In this document: positions 7,812 through 16,340 of the stretch, one piece after another
How the letters are laid out: each line of letters starts with the position of its first letter
Position numbering within the stretch: position 1 is the first letter of the stretch
Source: Parvibacter caecicola
Lineage (GTDB): Bacteria > Actinomycetota > Coriobacteriia > Coriobacteriales > Eggerthellaceae
DNA length: 64,000 nucleotides
Direction: 5' to 3'
Assembly (NCBI RefSeq): GCF_003725335.1
Contig: NZ_QIBY01000002.1
Location: forward strand, 124,001 to 188,000
Made by a program: the position numbers and the translations under genes
The notes under the pieces: model-generated
What the model saw: only the letters and a program-made list of their open reading frames with translations
The model's database searches: none
What the model was told of the DNA's origin: nothing

Positions 7812-9371
7812 ATGACAGAAAACAGCCACGTAGAATTCTTCGACACCCGCGGAAACGTTTCCGAGCCCTACAGCTTCACCAAAGCGCTGGTGGCGGGGCT
7901 GGCTCCGGGCGGCGGGCTGTTCGTGCCCAACCGCATCCCCCATTTCTCCCTTGAAGACATCACCGCGCTGGCAAAGCTGCCCTATCACCAGCGGGCCGCT
8001 GCAGTGTACAAGGCCTTCGGCATCAACCTGCCCGACGAGCAGATAGACCAGCTGATGGCCCAATGCTACGGCGACAACTTCAATAACGAGGCCATCTGCC
8101 CCATCACCTCCCTCGACGAGAACACCCACGTGTTGGAACTGTGGCACGGCCCCACCAGCGCCTTCAAGGACATGGCCCTGCAGTGCCTGCCTCGGTTCTT
8201 CTCCGCCAGCGCCCAGGCGCTGCGGGAAGAGGGCAAGCTGGACAACAGCTTCTGCATCTTGGTGGCCACCTCCGGCGACACCGGGAAGGCGGCCCTGGAG
8301 GGCTTTAAGGGGGTGGACGGCGTTTCCATCGGGGTGCTGTTCCCCGACGGCGGCGTGAGCGACATTCAGCGCAAGCAGATGGTGACCACCACCGGCGGCA
8401 ACGTGCAGGTGTGGGCGGTGCGCGGCAACTTCGACGATTGCCAAACCGGCGTAAAGCGGGTGTTCGCCGACGCCGATTTCAACCAGCGGCTGATGAGCGA
8501 GCGCAAGGTGGCCCTCTCTAGCGCCAACTCCATCAACTGGGGGCGCCTGATGCCCCAAATCGTTTACTACATTTCCAGCTACAGCCAGCTGGTGGCCGAC
8601 GGCAAGCTGGAAGCCGGCCAGCTTTTGGACGTGTGCGTGCCCACCGGCAACTTCGGCAACATCTTGGCCTGCTGGTACGCCAAGCAGATGGGCACCCCCA
8701 TCGGGCTTTTGATGTGCGCCTCCAACGAGAATCGCGTGCTCACCGACTTCATCAACACCGGCACCTACGACATTTCCAACCGCCCCTTCGTGCTCACCCC
8801 CTCCCCGTCGATGGACATCCTGGTGTCCTCGAATCTCGAACGGCAGCTGTTCGAACTCACCGGACGCAACCCCGAGGCCATCGCCCAGTGGATGCGGGCG
8901 CTGAATGAGAACCGCTGCTTCCGCATCGACCGCGCCACCTTCGGCAAGTTGCGGGAAGGGTTCGCCGCCGAATCGGTGAGCAACCAAGACTGCCTGAACA
9001 CCATCAAAGAGGTGTTCGCCCGCTACGGCTACCTGATGGACCCCCACACCGCCGTGGCCTTCGCCGCCACCGAGCGCCTGCGCGGCGAAAACCCCGTGCT
9101 GGTGGCCTCCACCGCCCATTGGGCCAAATTCGGCGACAACGTGTACCGCGCCCTGTTCGATGTTCCCGCCGGCCAACCGCTGCCAGCCGACAAAGCGGCC
9201 CTCACCGGCTGCCAGCTAAATGCGTTCATCGCCGACGAAACCGGCTGCTTCTACGTGCCGGAGAACTTGGCCATGCTCGATGAGATGGAAGTACGCTTCA
9301 GCGAGGTGATCGACGGCACCACCGCGGCCATCGAACAAGCCACCGCCGCTTTCCTGGACTCCCAGGCGTAG
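7812..9371 (+). CDS. thrC: Threonine synthase
   Basis: This pyridoxal-phosphate enzyme converts O-phospho-homoserine to threonine, the last step of threonine synthesis. The 519-residue length and the N-terminal FFDTRGN...FTKALVAGLAPGGGLF pattern fit the long threonine synthase class. The PLP lysine is Lys119 in HGPTSAFKDMAL. The phosphate-binding loop is seen in VATSGDTGKAALEGF. The start has AAAGGGAGACAAT in front of it. It is a single-gene unit: the SGNH gene is divergent and a strong hairpin follows. No other threonine genes are in the window. Confidence 0.97.
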   Translation: MTENSHVEFFDTRGNVSEPYSFTKALVAGLAPGGGLFVPNRIPHFSLEDITALAKLPYHQRAAAVYKAFGINLPDEQIDQLMAQCYGDNFNNEAICPITSLDENTHVLELWHGPTSAFKDMALQCLPRFFSASAQALREEGKLDNSFCILVATSGDTGKAALEGFKGVDGVSIGVLFPDGGVSDIQRKQMVTTTGGNVQVWAVRGNFDDCQTGVKRVFADADFNQRLMSERKVALSSANSINWGRLMPQIVYYISSYSQLVADGKLEAGQLLDVCVPTGNFGNILACWYAKQMGTPIGLLMCASNENRVLTDFINTGTYDISNRPFVLTPSPSMDILVSSNLERQLFELTGRNPEAIAQWMRALNENRCFRIDRATFGKLREGFAAESVSNQDCLNTIKEVFARYGYLMDPHTAVAFAATERLRGENPVLVASTAHWAKFGDNVYRALFDVPAGQPLPADKAALTGCQLNAFIADETGCFYVPENLAMLDEMEVRFSEVIDGTTAAIEQATAAFLDSQA

Positions 9372-9461
9372 CGCAGCTCCAGTTGCCCCGATTTCGGCCA
9401 AACGCCTGTCCCACGGCACCCGTCACAGAAGCGCCCCGGCAACAGGGCCCAACCTGAAACC

Positions 9462-9490
9462 CGCCCCCGCGAGATGCGCTCGCGGGGGCG
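9462..9490 (+). terminator. Hairpin after thrC
   Basis: A perfect 12-bp stem (CGCCCCCGCGAG/CTCGCGGGGGCG) with a 5-base loop lies ~90 bases after thrC. It is followed only by TTATGCTACC, so the U-run is weak; the same TATGCT could serve as a -10 box for the next gene. Confidence 0.5.
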
Positions 9491-9551
9491 TTATGCTACC
9501 ATTCCCCATACGAAGAAGCCACGGAGCACGTTCCGGCTGCAAAGGAGAGAC

Positions 9552-9905
9552 ATGGGCACCCTCGAAGAGCTTGTTATCAATGTGCGCATTTCCATTGCCA
9601 ACCCCAGCGCCCCTTCCGAATCCATGTTCGGCCCCGGCATCGCAAAACTGTGCGACGGCGTGCGCGAGTTGGGCTCTCTGAACGCGGCGGCGAAGTCGAT
9701 GGGCATGGCTTACAGCAAGGCTTGGCGCATCATCAAAGACACCGAATCCACGCTGGGCATCCAACTGCTCGACCGGGACGGCGCCCACGGCAGCCAGCTT
9801 ACCGAGGAAGGCAATCGCCTGCTGGACGTGTACCAGTCCATTTCCCAGCAACTGCAGGAAGACGGCGAAGCCCTCTATCACAAAGAACTTGGCACCAACG
9901 GGTAA
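9552..9905 (+). CDS. ModE-like winged helix-turn-helix regulator
   Basis: This 117-residue protein matches the DNA-binding half of ModE (LysR-like winged helix): LGSLNAAAKSMGMAYSKAW is the helix-turn-helix, followed by the wing with LLDRDGAHGSQLTEEG. There is no molbindin domain, so it does not bind molybdate in the classical ModE way. Such short proteins are often annotated as molybdenum-dependent regulators, but their signal is uncertain. The ATG at 9552 directly follows AAAGGAGAGAC. No molybdate transporter is in the window, though a molybdoenzyme lies 28 kb away. Its 3' end overlaps the convergent DUF192 gene by 28 bases. Confidence 0.85.
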   Translation: MGTLEELVINVRISIANPSAPSESMFGPGIAKLCDGVRELGSLNAAAKSMGMAYSKAWRIIKDTESTLGIQLLDRDGAHGSQLTEEGNRLLDVYQSISQQLQEDGEALYHKELGTNG

Positions 9906-10267
9906 TCTCCCTTTTCAACCCATGCTCCCATCTGGGAAAACCTTTCCAACACCGAAGCTGACTCATCGCAGGCCAGCGCCCCGGCGAATACCCGCTGCCC
10001 GGGCGGCACCGCTCGTTCCACTTTCACCACCTGCCCTTCCCCGCTCAGAAACGCCACGTCTATAGGAGCGCTCATCCCGCAGGTATGGATGTCATGGCAC
10101 CTGATGAGCAGCAGCGCCGGATGGGGAGGCCTGCGCCCGAGCAGCCCCCGCAGCCGCGACAGCGGCGTTGCGGCCACGCGCGCCGCCACCAGCCGCCCAT
10201 CGCTCAGACGCACTGCGCAAGCACGACGACGCCTTCGCCGCATCTCCACTGCGAAATCATCAGCCAT
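9878..10267 (-). CDS. DUF192-family protein at the end of the Tad operon
   Basis: The ATG at 10267 behind AAGGAGAAGGCGA gives 129 residues. The protein contains the DUF192 signature: a short beta-rich segment, TPLSRLRGLLGR, the CHDIHTCGMSAPIDVAFL motif and a final cysteine (ALACDES). The function of DUF192 is not known. It overlaps the preceding hypothetical gene by 64 bases and is the last gene of the Tad locus, which suggests it is translated with it. A longer upstream reading in this frame is rejected because it lies within the other gene and lacks a ribosome site. The N-terminus is rich in arginine. Confidence 0.8.
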   Translation of the reverse strand: MADDFAVEMRRRRRRACAVRLSDGRLVAARVAATPLSRLRGLLGRRPPHPALLLIRCHDIHTCGMSAPIDVAFLSGEGQVVKVERAVPPGQRVFAGALACDESASVLERFSQMGAWVEKGDYPLVPSSL

Positions 10268-10734
10268 TCGCCTTCTCCTTCCCCACGCACGTACGTGGCG
10301 CATTCCGAAACCCCTGAATCCACGGCAGTCCAGCCAGCGGCGCTCAGCAAATCGCCCAGCTGCCGCGCCTGGCCCTCGTCCCGCTGCCAATGCAGCGAAA
10401 CCACCGCTCCTCCGCCCCCTGTCAGTACCTGGGAGGGCGCCGGCAGGGCCGCTAGCACCTCGGAAAGCCACGGCGGGGCGTCCCAATCGCCGCCGGCCTC
10501 GGTAGCCCCGCACCCTTCCGCCGCCTCCTCCCTCGTCACTTGGGCACCGGCTGAAACCAGCATCTCATCCACCGTGCCCTCCAACGCCGCGCGGGCCATC
10601 GCCTGGGCGGTGGGGGGCGCCGCTTCCACAACTCCGCCTTCTCCGGCCAGCATCTTCTCCCCCAGCGCTGCCGCCGCCACCGCCAGCACCATTGCCGCCA
10701 AAGCACAAACGGCCCGGGCCAGACGGCGCCTCAT
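10204..10734 (-). CDS. Hypothetical exported or membrane-anchored protein of the Tad operon
   Basis: The 176-residue product begins MRRRLARAVCALAAMVLAVAAAALG, a basic end followed by a hydrophobic segment typical of a signal peptide or membrane anchor. The rest is acidic and Ala/Gly-rich with a few aromatic residues near the end (WTAVDSG, CATYVRGEG). No domain was recognised. Its ATG overlaps the stop of the TadE-like gene (ATGA), so translation is coupled. By position it may be a minor pilus or assembly component, but that is only a guess from the operon. Confidence 0.7.
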   Translation of the reverse strand: MRRRLARAVCALAAMVLAVAAAALGEKMLAGEGGVVEAAPPTAQAMARAALEGTVDEMLVSAGAQVTREEAAEGCGATEAGGDWDAPPWLSEVLAALPAPSQVLTGGGGAVVSLHWQRDEGQARQLGDLLSAAGWTAVDSGVSECATYVRGEGEGEWLMISQWRCGEGVVVLAQCV

Positions 10735-11195
10735 AGCAGCATCCCCGGCTTGTAGGTGTCCACCGTCAGCGAGGCGCTGTGGGACACCGTGGGTAACTGC
10801 ACGCCGAACACCTCTTGGCGCAAGTTGATGCCGTACAAAGTGGGAGCGAAAGTGAGGGTGGCGGTGTACTTGCTGTAACCGCCGGCATCCTCGCGCATCA
10901 CCGCCACCGTTTGGTTCGGCGCCGAGAATCGCTGCTGCAACAGGTGGAGAATGTTCTCTTCGGCTTGCGCCGGCGCCTCCCCGTAGGCCGGCACCGTGGC
11001 ATACAGCCGCACGGCATTGCGCGCCACCCGGTCGAAAGCAGCGCACTCCGAGAAAAAAGCCATGCCGTTGCACACGATGGCCATGATGGCCAGCGCCGCC
11101 GGCAGCACCGTGGCAAGCTCCACCGTCATCTGGCCACCGCGCTGGCGCGCTTTCACCGCGGCGGCCCCCAGCAAATCCTTCAATCGCCCCATCAT
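10731..11195 (-). CDS. TadE-like pseudopilin
   Basis: This 154-residue protein has the TadE-type N-terminus: a short basic leader, then GGQMTVELATVLPAALAIMAIVCNGMAFFSECAAFDRVAR at residues ~20-60, outlined by the conserved Glu in MTVELA and one membrane helix. The C-terminal part is a small extracytoplasmic domain. TadE-like proteins are minor pilins processed by a prepilin peptidase. The start at 11195 (ATGATG) overlaps the TadG-like stop (ATGA), which decides against the upstream in-frame codon at 11264. It lies downstream of the large TadG-like gene. Confidence 0.85.
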   Translation of the reverse strand: MMGRLKDLLGAAAVKARQRGGQMTVELATVLPAALAIMAIVCNGMAFFSECAAFDRVARNAVRLYATVPAYGEAPAQAEENILHLLQQRFSAPNQTVAVMREDAGGYSKYTATLTFAPTLYGINLRQEVFGVQLPTVSHSASLTVDTYKPGMLL

Positions 11196-13300
11196 TGCCA
11201 CACCCTTTCGTGCGATGCGCCGTTCGCCAAGCTGCGGAGCGCCTCCAAGGCCCCATCCACCCAACTGCGGGCGCCCTCGGCCACCGAAGGCGGCAGGGCG
11301 ATGGTAATGGGCACCTCCACGTCAAGCACCGGCACCTTGAACGTAGCCACCGTCACCTTTTCCCCGGCGCGATCAAGGGCGTCGAAAGCGGTTTCGCGCA
11401 CCACCGGCAACAAGCCATCGAGCACCGTTCCCGTAGGGCTGGAGCCCCGAAGCGCCTGTTGCCGTAGCTGCTGGAACCCGCGGGAGAACTCCCCCGAGTC
11501 GCCCTTGGTCACCGTGCCGGCACTGGCCAGCACCGGCTTTACGGCCGACAACCGGGCCGGTTGCAGGCCGGCTGCCTCCAGCGCCCCTTGCAGCTTCCCC
11601 CGAGCCCAAGTACCCAGGCCGCTGCCATTGGCCAAGGGCACTCCCGAGAGCATCTCCTCTAAGCCGTCCAACAACGCCTCTTGCCCCGTGCCGTAAGCCG
11701 ACAGCAGCGCCGACCAGCAATCCAGGGCCATCTTGCCCGCACCGGCCACCGCGCCCGAAGTATCGATGCGATCCAAAAGCGAATTCACCACTGTGCCGTT
11801 GTCGGTGGCGGGGTCTTCCTGCAACAGGGCCCCGGAAACCGCCACCCGCAACCCCAGCTGGGCCTCAGTGGACGAGAACGGGTTGGCAAAATGGCTGGGC
11901 ATGGGGCCCGTTGCCAGGTTCACCACAAAGACCACGCACCCGGTGGCCCCCGGCGGCTGCGCCTCAAGGCGAAAGCCCGCCATTTCCGCCAAAGCCTCCT
12001 TCAGCCCATCGAGCAGCGATGAGAACGTGTCCTTGGCCGCCCCCAGCGCCGGCGCCATGGCTTCGCGCGCCTGCTGGTAGTCCTTCGCCGCTTGCGCCAC
12101 CAGGCGGTAGTGGTATTCGAAGCCGTTGTCTATGCGAGACGAAGCCGACGCCACATCGCCCAAATCGGACGCCTTGAAGTTGCAGGAGGGGCAGGTTTCG
12201 TAGCCGCCCGCCTCCAGCTGGGCCACCGAGCCCTTTTGCCCCCAGCCCGCCGCCTGGGGGCAACCTTCGAAGGCGTGCATGACCGCCGCGCCCTCTGCTT
12301 CAGTGACGGGGAACAGCAGCTGCTGGTACAGATCGCTCTCCCGCAGCTCGGCCGTTTTCGAGAACAGCAGCGGGAAATAGGCAGAAAACCCTTCGTCGGT
12401 ATCTCGCACATAGCCTTCTTGCAGCTGCTGAGAGCCGAAGCGGTAAAAGATGCGCCGCAGCGCCGCGTTGGCCTGCTGCTCAACCGACCCGTCAGCAGCC
12501 GCTTCATGGGCTGCCCGGTACGCGTAGTACCGCTGCGCCCGCTGCAGGGCAACCGAGAAGCTCCAAGTGTCAGCCGAATGGTACAGCGGGTTTTGGTCTG
12601 CGGGAAGGCACCCCAGCGTTTCCGCCCGTTGGTACTGGCAATATTCGGGGTTGGCGCCGCAATCGGCCATGAAACCCCTCTTCCTCGCCTCGTTGGCATC
12701 GTTCGCCGCCGCCTCGGCCAGTGCCGCCCTCTGGGCCAGCCCATCGGCGTTTTCCCGCACCGCCTCCGCATAGGCGTCGCCGGCCGCAGCCGCCCCCACC
12801 GTGATGGGCTTCCCTTCAAACGGCGCCGGCACCGCCACCGCCAAATACCGGTTCGAGCTGCCGTTGTTGGCAGAGGCCACCGCTGCGGCGTTGAGAGCGC
12901 ACAAAAACGGCAGCGCCTCCTGCAGGCGATTGAGCCCTTCGGCAACCTTCTCCGCAAAGTTGTTGCGACCCCGCAGCACCGTGCCGCCCGCATCCACCAG
13001 CGTGCCACCGAGTGATTGCCCTCCGGGCACGCACAGGGCCAGCAGTCCCACCCCCGAGCACAGCAGCGATGCCAGCGACAGCGACAGCACCACTGCATCG
13101 CACAGGGCCACCGCCACCATGAATTCGGCTGTCACCGACGAAGCCGCAAGCGCGCTGGCATCCGCCACCTCCTGGATTTCCGCTGTGCAGCTGTTCACCT
13201 CGTAGAGATGGGCGCTGGAGAACAGCAGGGCTATCGCCAGCAGGATGGCCACCGCGATGCCGGTGGTGGTGAACCCCTCCTCGTCTTGGAATAGCCCCAT
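11192..13300 (-). CDS. Large TadG-like pilus protein
   Basis: With the ATG at 13300, preceded by GGAGGGAGGGCCC, the product has 702 residues. The N-terminus EEGFTTTGIAVAILLAIALL (residues ~6-25) is one membrane helix of the TadE/TadG type, followed by EIQEVADASALAASS, which is typical of TadG. A second hydrophobic stretch lies near residues 58-85. The long extracytoplasmic remainder is Ala-rich with scattered cysteines (CGANPEYCQYQ, CPSCNF) that could form disulfides. No von Willebrand factor domain motif was seen. It is probably a large minor pilin or an anchor of the Flp pilus. A longer reading to 13765 is rejected: the extra 155 residues are Arg/Gly-rich and overlap the preceding TadE gene. 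Confidence 0.8.
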   Translation of the reverse strand: MGLFQDEEGFTTTGIAVAILLAIALLFSSAHLYEVNSCTAEIQEVADASALAASSVTAEFMVAVALCDAVVLSLSLASLLCSGVGLLALCVPGGQSLGGTLVDAGGTVLRGRNNFAEKVAEGLNRLQEALPFLCALNAAAVASANNGSSNRYLAVAVPAPFEGKPITVGAAAAGDAYAEAVRENADGLAQRAALAEAAANDANEARKRGFMADCGANPEYCQYQRAETLGCLPADQNPLYHSADTWSFSVALQRAQRYYAYRAAHEAAADGSVEQQANAALRRIFYRFGSQQLQEGYVRDTDEGFSAYFPLLFSKTAELRESDLYQQLLFPVTEAEGAAVMHAFEGCPQAAGWGQKGSVAQLEAGGYETCPSCNFKASDLGDVASASSRIDNGFEYHYRLVAQAAKDYQQAREAMAPALGAAKDTFSSLLDGLKEALAEMAGFRLEAQPPGATGCVVFVVNLATGPMPSHFANPFSSTEAQLGLRVAVSGALLQEDPATDNGTVVNSLLDRIDTSGAVAGAGKMALDCWSALLSAYGTGQEALLDGLEEMLSGVPLANGSGLGTWARGKLQGALEAAGLQPARLSAVKPVLASAGTVTKGDSGEFSRGFQQLRQQALRGSSPTGTVLDGLLPVVRETAFDALDRAGEKVTVATFKVPVLDVEVPITIALPPSVAEGARSWVDGALEALRSLANGASHERVWQ

Positions 13301-13467
13301 GGGCCCTCCCTCCTCATCGTCTTCGCGCGCCACGGGGCACACCTCCGCTTCTACCCCGCCGCGGCACGCCTCCGCTTCTGCCCCCGCGCCTTGCCGTGCC
13401 CGATTGGCCAATTCCGGCCAGCGCGCTTGCCCGGCCGGAGCTTTTGCCCAACGGGCCCGCAAGGCGC

Positions 13468-13926
13468 CTACTGCCACGGCGCCCGCACCGGAAGGACCTC
13501 TTCCACTTCCACGCGCCAATAGCCCTCCCCGTCGCACATTCCCGCCACTCGGGAAAGCTGAGCCAGCAAGGGCAGCGGCTTCAGCCGCGTTGCTATCTTC
13601 ACCCGCGCCTCCGCACTGCCTGCGCCTCCGCTTAGGGTTATCTCCCAGCTGCAACCGCCCTCGTGCTTGTGGAACACCTCCGCCTCCGGCACTGCCGACA
13701 GGCGCCGCCGGGCGAAATCTTCTGCCACCGATGCGCCCGCATCGGAGGTGCACAGCAAGCGGCATGTTTCCAGTGCGGCGTTCTCCATAACGGTGCGGTC
13801 GTAGAGCACAATGGCCGGCTGCACCAGCAACAGCAGCAACAGAAACGCCACCGGGATGGCCAAGGCGGCCTCCACCGTGGCCTGGCCCGATCGCGCGCCG
13901 CGCGCCCGCTTAAAAAGCCAGCACAT
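13468..13926 (-). CDS. TadE-like pseudopilin
   Basis: From the ATG at 13926 the product has 152 residues. The TadE signature is clear: GQATVEAALAIPVAFLLLLL at residues ~15-34 with the conserved Glu, then VLYDRTVMENAALETCRLL. The outside domain ends with VEVEEVLPVRAPWQ. It overlaps the preceding pilin-like gene by 17 bases and is 167 bases ahead of the TadG-like gene. The ribosome site is weak (GGGTGGG), which fits coupled translation. It would be a minor pilin of the Flp pilus. Confidence 0.82.
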   Translation of the reverse strand: MCWLFKRARGARSGQATVEAALAIPVAFLLLLLLVQPAIVLYDRTVMENAALETCRLLCTSDAGASVAEDFARRRLSAVPEAEVFHKHEGGCSWEITLSGGAGSAEARVKIATRLKPLPLLAQLSRVAGMCDGEGYWRVEVEEVLPVRAPWQ

Positions 13927-14134
13927 CGCACACCCACCCCCAGGCGCCGTCCACATGGTGGGAGGCGGCCGCCAGCGCGTGGTCGGCCGCCAGGCCGCCG
14001 AAGAACACCTGCCGAATTGCCCACAGCCCCACCACCACCGCCATCAGCACTGCAGTGACCAGGGCGTATTCCAGAGTGGCTTGACCGCTTGCATCGGTTA
14101 CAAACCGTTTATCCCTTCGGCGATGGCGTTCCAC
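13910..14134 (-). CDS. Small Flp/TadE-like pilin with probable GTG start
   Basis: A 74-residue reading frame lies between flp and the first tadE. Residues ~16-38 are SGQATLEYALVTAVLMAVV, a close match to the Flp/TadE processing site (G before xxxxEY) and membrane helix; the remainder is a short His-containing tail. No ATG is available. A GTG at 14134 has GGAGG four bases upstream and overlaps the flp 3' end by 37 bases, which makes it the best start. It would be easy to miss in automatic annotation. It is probably a second Flp-type subunit or minor pilin. Confidence 0.65.
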   Translation of the reverse strand: MERHRRRDKRFVTDASGQATLEYALVTAVLMAVVVGLWAIRQVFFGGLAADHALAAASHHVDGAWGWVCDVLAF

Positions 14135-14385
14135 AGTTCCTCCAGCTTTGGGCGGAACAGCGTGATGGCCACGATGGCCAAAACCACTAAAACTCCCACC
14201 AGGATGGCATACTCGGTGGTGCCCTGGCCCGCCGTCTGCTTCAGCTTCGACCGCAGGGCGCACTGCGCGCCCACCGCCGTCTCCCGCGCCCTGCGGCGCA
14301 GGCCCTCTCGTCCCGCCTCCACGCGCCGCCCAAGGCGCTCTCGCCGCTCTTCCCATCGCGCCATTGCACTTCCTACTCGTTTCAT
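14098..14385 (-). CDS. flp: Flp-family type IVb pilin
   Basis: The 95-residue product contains the Flp signature GQGTTEYAILVGVLVVLAIV at residues ~54-73, followed by a short tail (LFRPKLEELWNAIAEGINGL). The prepilin peptidase would cut at the Gly before QGTTEY, leaving a mature pilin of ~42 residues. The leader is unusually long (about 53 residues, very basic) compared with the 10-25 of most Flp pilins; a second ATG at residue 8 hardly changes this. It lies 24 bases after tadC and is likely the main structural subunit. Confidence 0.85.
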   Translation of the reverse strand: MKRVGSAMARWEERRERLGRRVEAGREGLRRRARETAVGAQCALRSKLKQTAGQGTTEYAILVGVLVVLAIVAITLFRPKLEELWNAIAEGINGL

Positions 14386-14409
14386 TGCCGTTCCATTCCT
14401 TTCCCAAAG

Positions 14410-15372
14410 TCATCCCATCAACTCCAACAAAACCGGCCCCAGCACCAATATCAGCATGGCCGGCAAAATAAGCGTGCTGGTAGGCAGCATCATCTTCACG
14501 GGCGCTTTCGCCACCGACTCCTGGCGAGCTGTGCGGTAATGGGCCCGCGCCTCGGCGGCGGCATCGTCCAGGTTGTCCGCCAAGGAAGAACCGAAGCGGA
14601 TGGAGCGGACGATGGTCTCCACCACCCGGCCAAACAAAAGCGACCGGTAGCTGGCGGCCAAAGCCCGCAGCGCCTCTTCTCGGGAAACCAACCCGCAGCT
14701 CCATTGGGCCTGGGCGGCGGCCATGCCGGTTGCCAGCGGGCACTCGAAATGGGCGGTGTAGAGAGCCAGCGCCCCTTCGAAAGAAAGGCCGCTGCGCAGC
14801 CCCAAGGCCACTACCTCCAGCATTTCGGACAAGCTGCGCTCCAAGTCGTCCGCCCGTTTCTGCACGGCCCTCGCCAGCACGGCTCTCGGCAGGCGAAAAC
14901 CAGCGAACCCGCCTGCCACCAGCCCGATCAGCGCCAACTCCACCGAAAACGCGGCGCCGGCCAAACCACCCGCTACCGCACCGGCCAAAGCCGCCAGCAG
15001 CGAGCAGTCCCAAAAACCGGCAACGGTCACCGCACCCGCCAGCCCCGCATGGGAGATGGCCTTTTCCAGAGAGGCGGCGGCCGGCAGAAGGCGAGCCGGC
15101 ACCAAGGGGTGCCGCGCGCCCATACTCAAGGCGCGGGAGCGCAGCTCCATCGCCTGCAACAGCGCAACCGCAGGGGCCGCCCGAGCGCCACCCGGCACGC
15201 AAGAGGCGCCCCGGGAAAGCCCCAGCCCCTGCGCAGCGGCAGAGGTAGCCACCGTCTGCCGCAAGCGACGGCGACGCATCAGGGCACTTGCCCCTATCGC
15301 CAATCCGAAACCTGCCACAGCCGCCAGCGCCACAGCGACCCCCAGAAAAATGACACCAACGCCCCCGGTCAT
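14410..15372 (-). CDS. tadC: Tad pilus inner-membrane protein TadC
   Basis: This 320-residue membrane protein belongs to the type II secretion F family. It has an N-terminal membrane segment, a pair of segments near residues 115-160 (GFWDCSLLAALAGAVAGG, ELALIGLVAGGFAG), the cytoplasmic T2SF domain with LERSLSEMLEVVALGLRSGLSFEGAL, and a C-terminal hydrophobic segment. With TadB it forms the platform on which the TadA ATPase acts. Its start overlaps the tadB stop (ATGA). Confidence 0.9.
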   Translation of the reverse strand: MTGGVGVIFLGVAVALAAVAGFGLAIGASALMRRRRLRQTVATSAAAQGLGLSRGASCVPGGARAAPAVALLQAMELRSRALSMGARHPLVPARLLPAAASLEKAISHAGLAGAVTVAGFWDCSLLAALAGAVAGGLAGAAFSVELALIGLVAGGFAGFRLPRAVLARAVQKRADDLERSLSEMLEVVALGLRSGLSFEGALALYTAHFECPLATGMAAAQAQWSCGLVSREEALRALAASYRSLLFGRVVETIVRSIRFGSSLADNLDDAAAEARAHYRTARQESVAKAPVKMMLPTSTLILPAMLILVLGPVLLELMG

Positions 15373-16340
15373 GGCCTCCCCTCCTCGTGCCGCAAAAGCC
15401 CCCGCACCGCCAGAACGCCGGCGCCTTGCATCACCAGCGCAAGGGTTAGGAGGGCTATTCCTTGGACGCTCTGGAAAAACGGCCCCATGAAGTCCTCGGT
15501 GATGAGGGAAAAGAGCGCCACCAGCACAAACGGCATGCAGGTAACGATGCGAGCCGAAAGCTGGGCCTGGGCCGTTTGCACCCGCAAAGTGCGCCTCAGC
15601 TCCAACTCGTCCCGCACCGATTCCCTTGCCGACTCCAGCACCTGCGAAAGAGAGCCGCCCGTCTGATGCTGCACGTCCAGCGCCACCGCCACGAAGGACA
15701 GTTCCGCAGACGATCCCCCTTCCGAGAACACCGCCAGCGCCTCTTGGGCGGGAGCGCCCACCTTCATTCGCCGGGACGCCTGCTCGAACAAGCGGGCTAT
15801 GGGCTGTTCCAGGTCACCGGCAAGGGTGTCCATGGTCTGCGACAGGCTGAGGCCGCTTTTAGAGCACACCCCCAGCGCCCGCAGCGCCTCGGGGGTTTGC
15901 TGGCGCAAGGCGGCCACTCGCGCGTCGCGGGAAGCATTCATGCGATTGCCGAAGAATATCGCTGCCAAAGCCACTGCCGCCACTGCGAAAACCGGGGAGC
16001 CAGCTACAAGCGAAGCCGCAAAGCCCAGCCCCAGCCCCCCGGCCAAAAGAGCCGAAAGCAACGACTCGGGGGCGGCGGCCACCCCGCGACGCTCTGCCAG
16101 GCGCACTGCCTCCGCCATCGGAGCGTCCACCGCGGGAAACCGCAACAGCCAGCGCGCTAAGGACACCAGGGGCTTCACCCCGTTGCGCACCCACCAAAGG
16201 GGGCCGCCGGCCACCCTCCCTTGCAGCGAGGCGCGGGCATGAAGGTTTCGCCGGTACCGCGCTTCCGCCAACGAAAACGCGCAATAGCCCGCAACTCCCG
16301 CCGAAACGGCGGCCATCACCGGCATAACGCCCGCCGCCAT
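15369..16340 (-). CDS. tadB: Tad pilus inner-membrane protein TadB
   Basis: From the ATG at 16340 (GAGGAGGAGGTGCGGCA upstream) the product has 323 residues. It is the second T2SF-family platform protein: an N-terminal membrane segment, a central pair near residues 95-125, the cytoplasmic domain with EALRALGVCSKSGLSLSQTM and LDVQHQTGGSLSQVLES, and two closing membrane segments. The last two blocks are typical of TadB. It overlaps tadA by 25 bases. A longer reading to 16481 lies within tadA and is rejected. Confidence 0.92.
   Translation of the reverse strand: MAAGVMPVMAAVSAGVAGYCAFSLAEARYRRNLHARASLQGRVAGGPLWWVRNGVKPLVSLARWLLRFPAVDAPMAEAVRLAERRGVAAAPESLLSALLAGGLGLGFAASLVAGSPVFAVAAVALAAIFFGNRMNASRDARVAALRQQTPEALRALGVCSKSGLSLSQTMDTLAGDLEQPIARLFEQASRRMKVGAPAQEALAVFSEGGSSAELSFVAVALDVQHQTGGSLSQVLESARESVRDELELRRTLRVQTAQAQLSARIVTCMPFVLVALFSLITEDFMGPFFQSVQGIALLTLALVMQGAGVLAVRGLLRHEEGRP

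Noticed and set aside
7770-9176. Long minus-strand frame opposite thrC
   Set aside because: Antisense shadow of thrC with the same biased composition; thrC is certain by its PLP motif.
13301-13765. N-terminal extension of the TadG-like protein
   Set aside because: Residues are Arg/Gly/Ala-rich without pattern, overlap the tadE gene, and the ATG at 13300 has a strong ribosome site.
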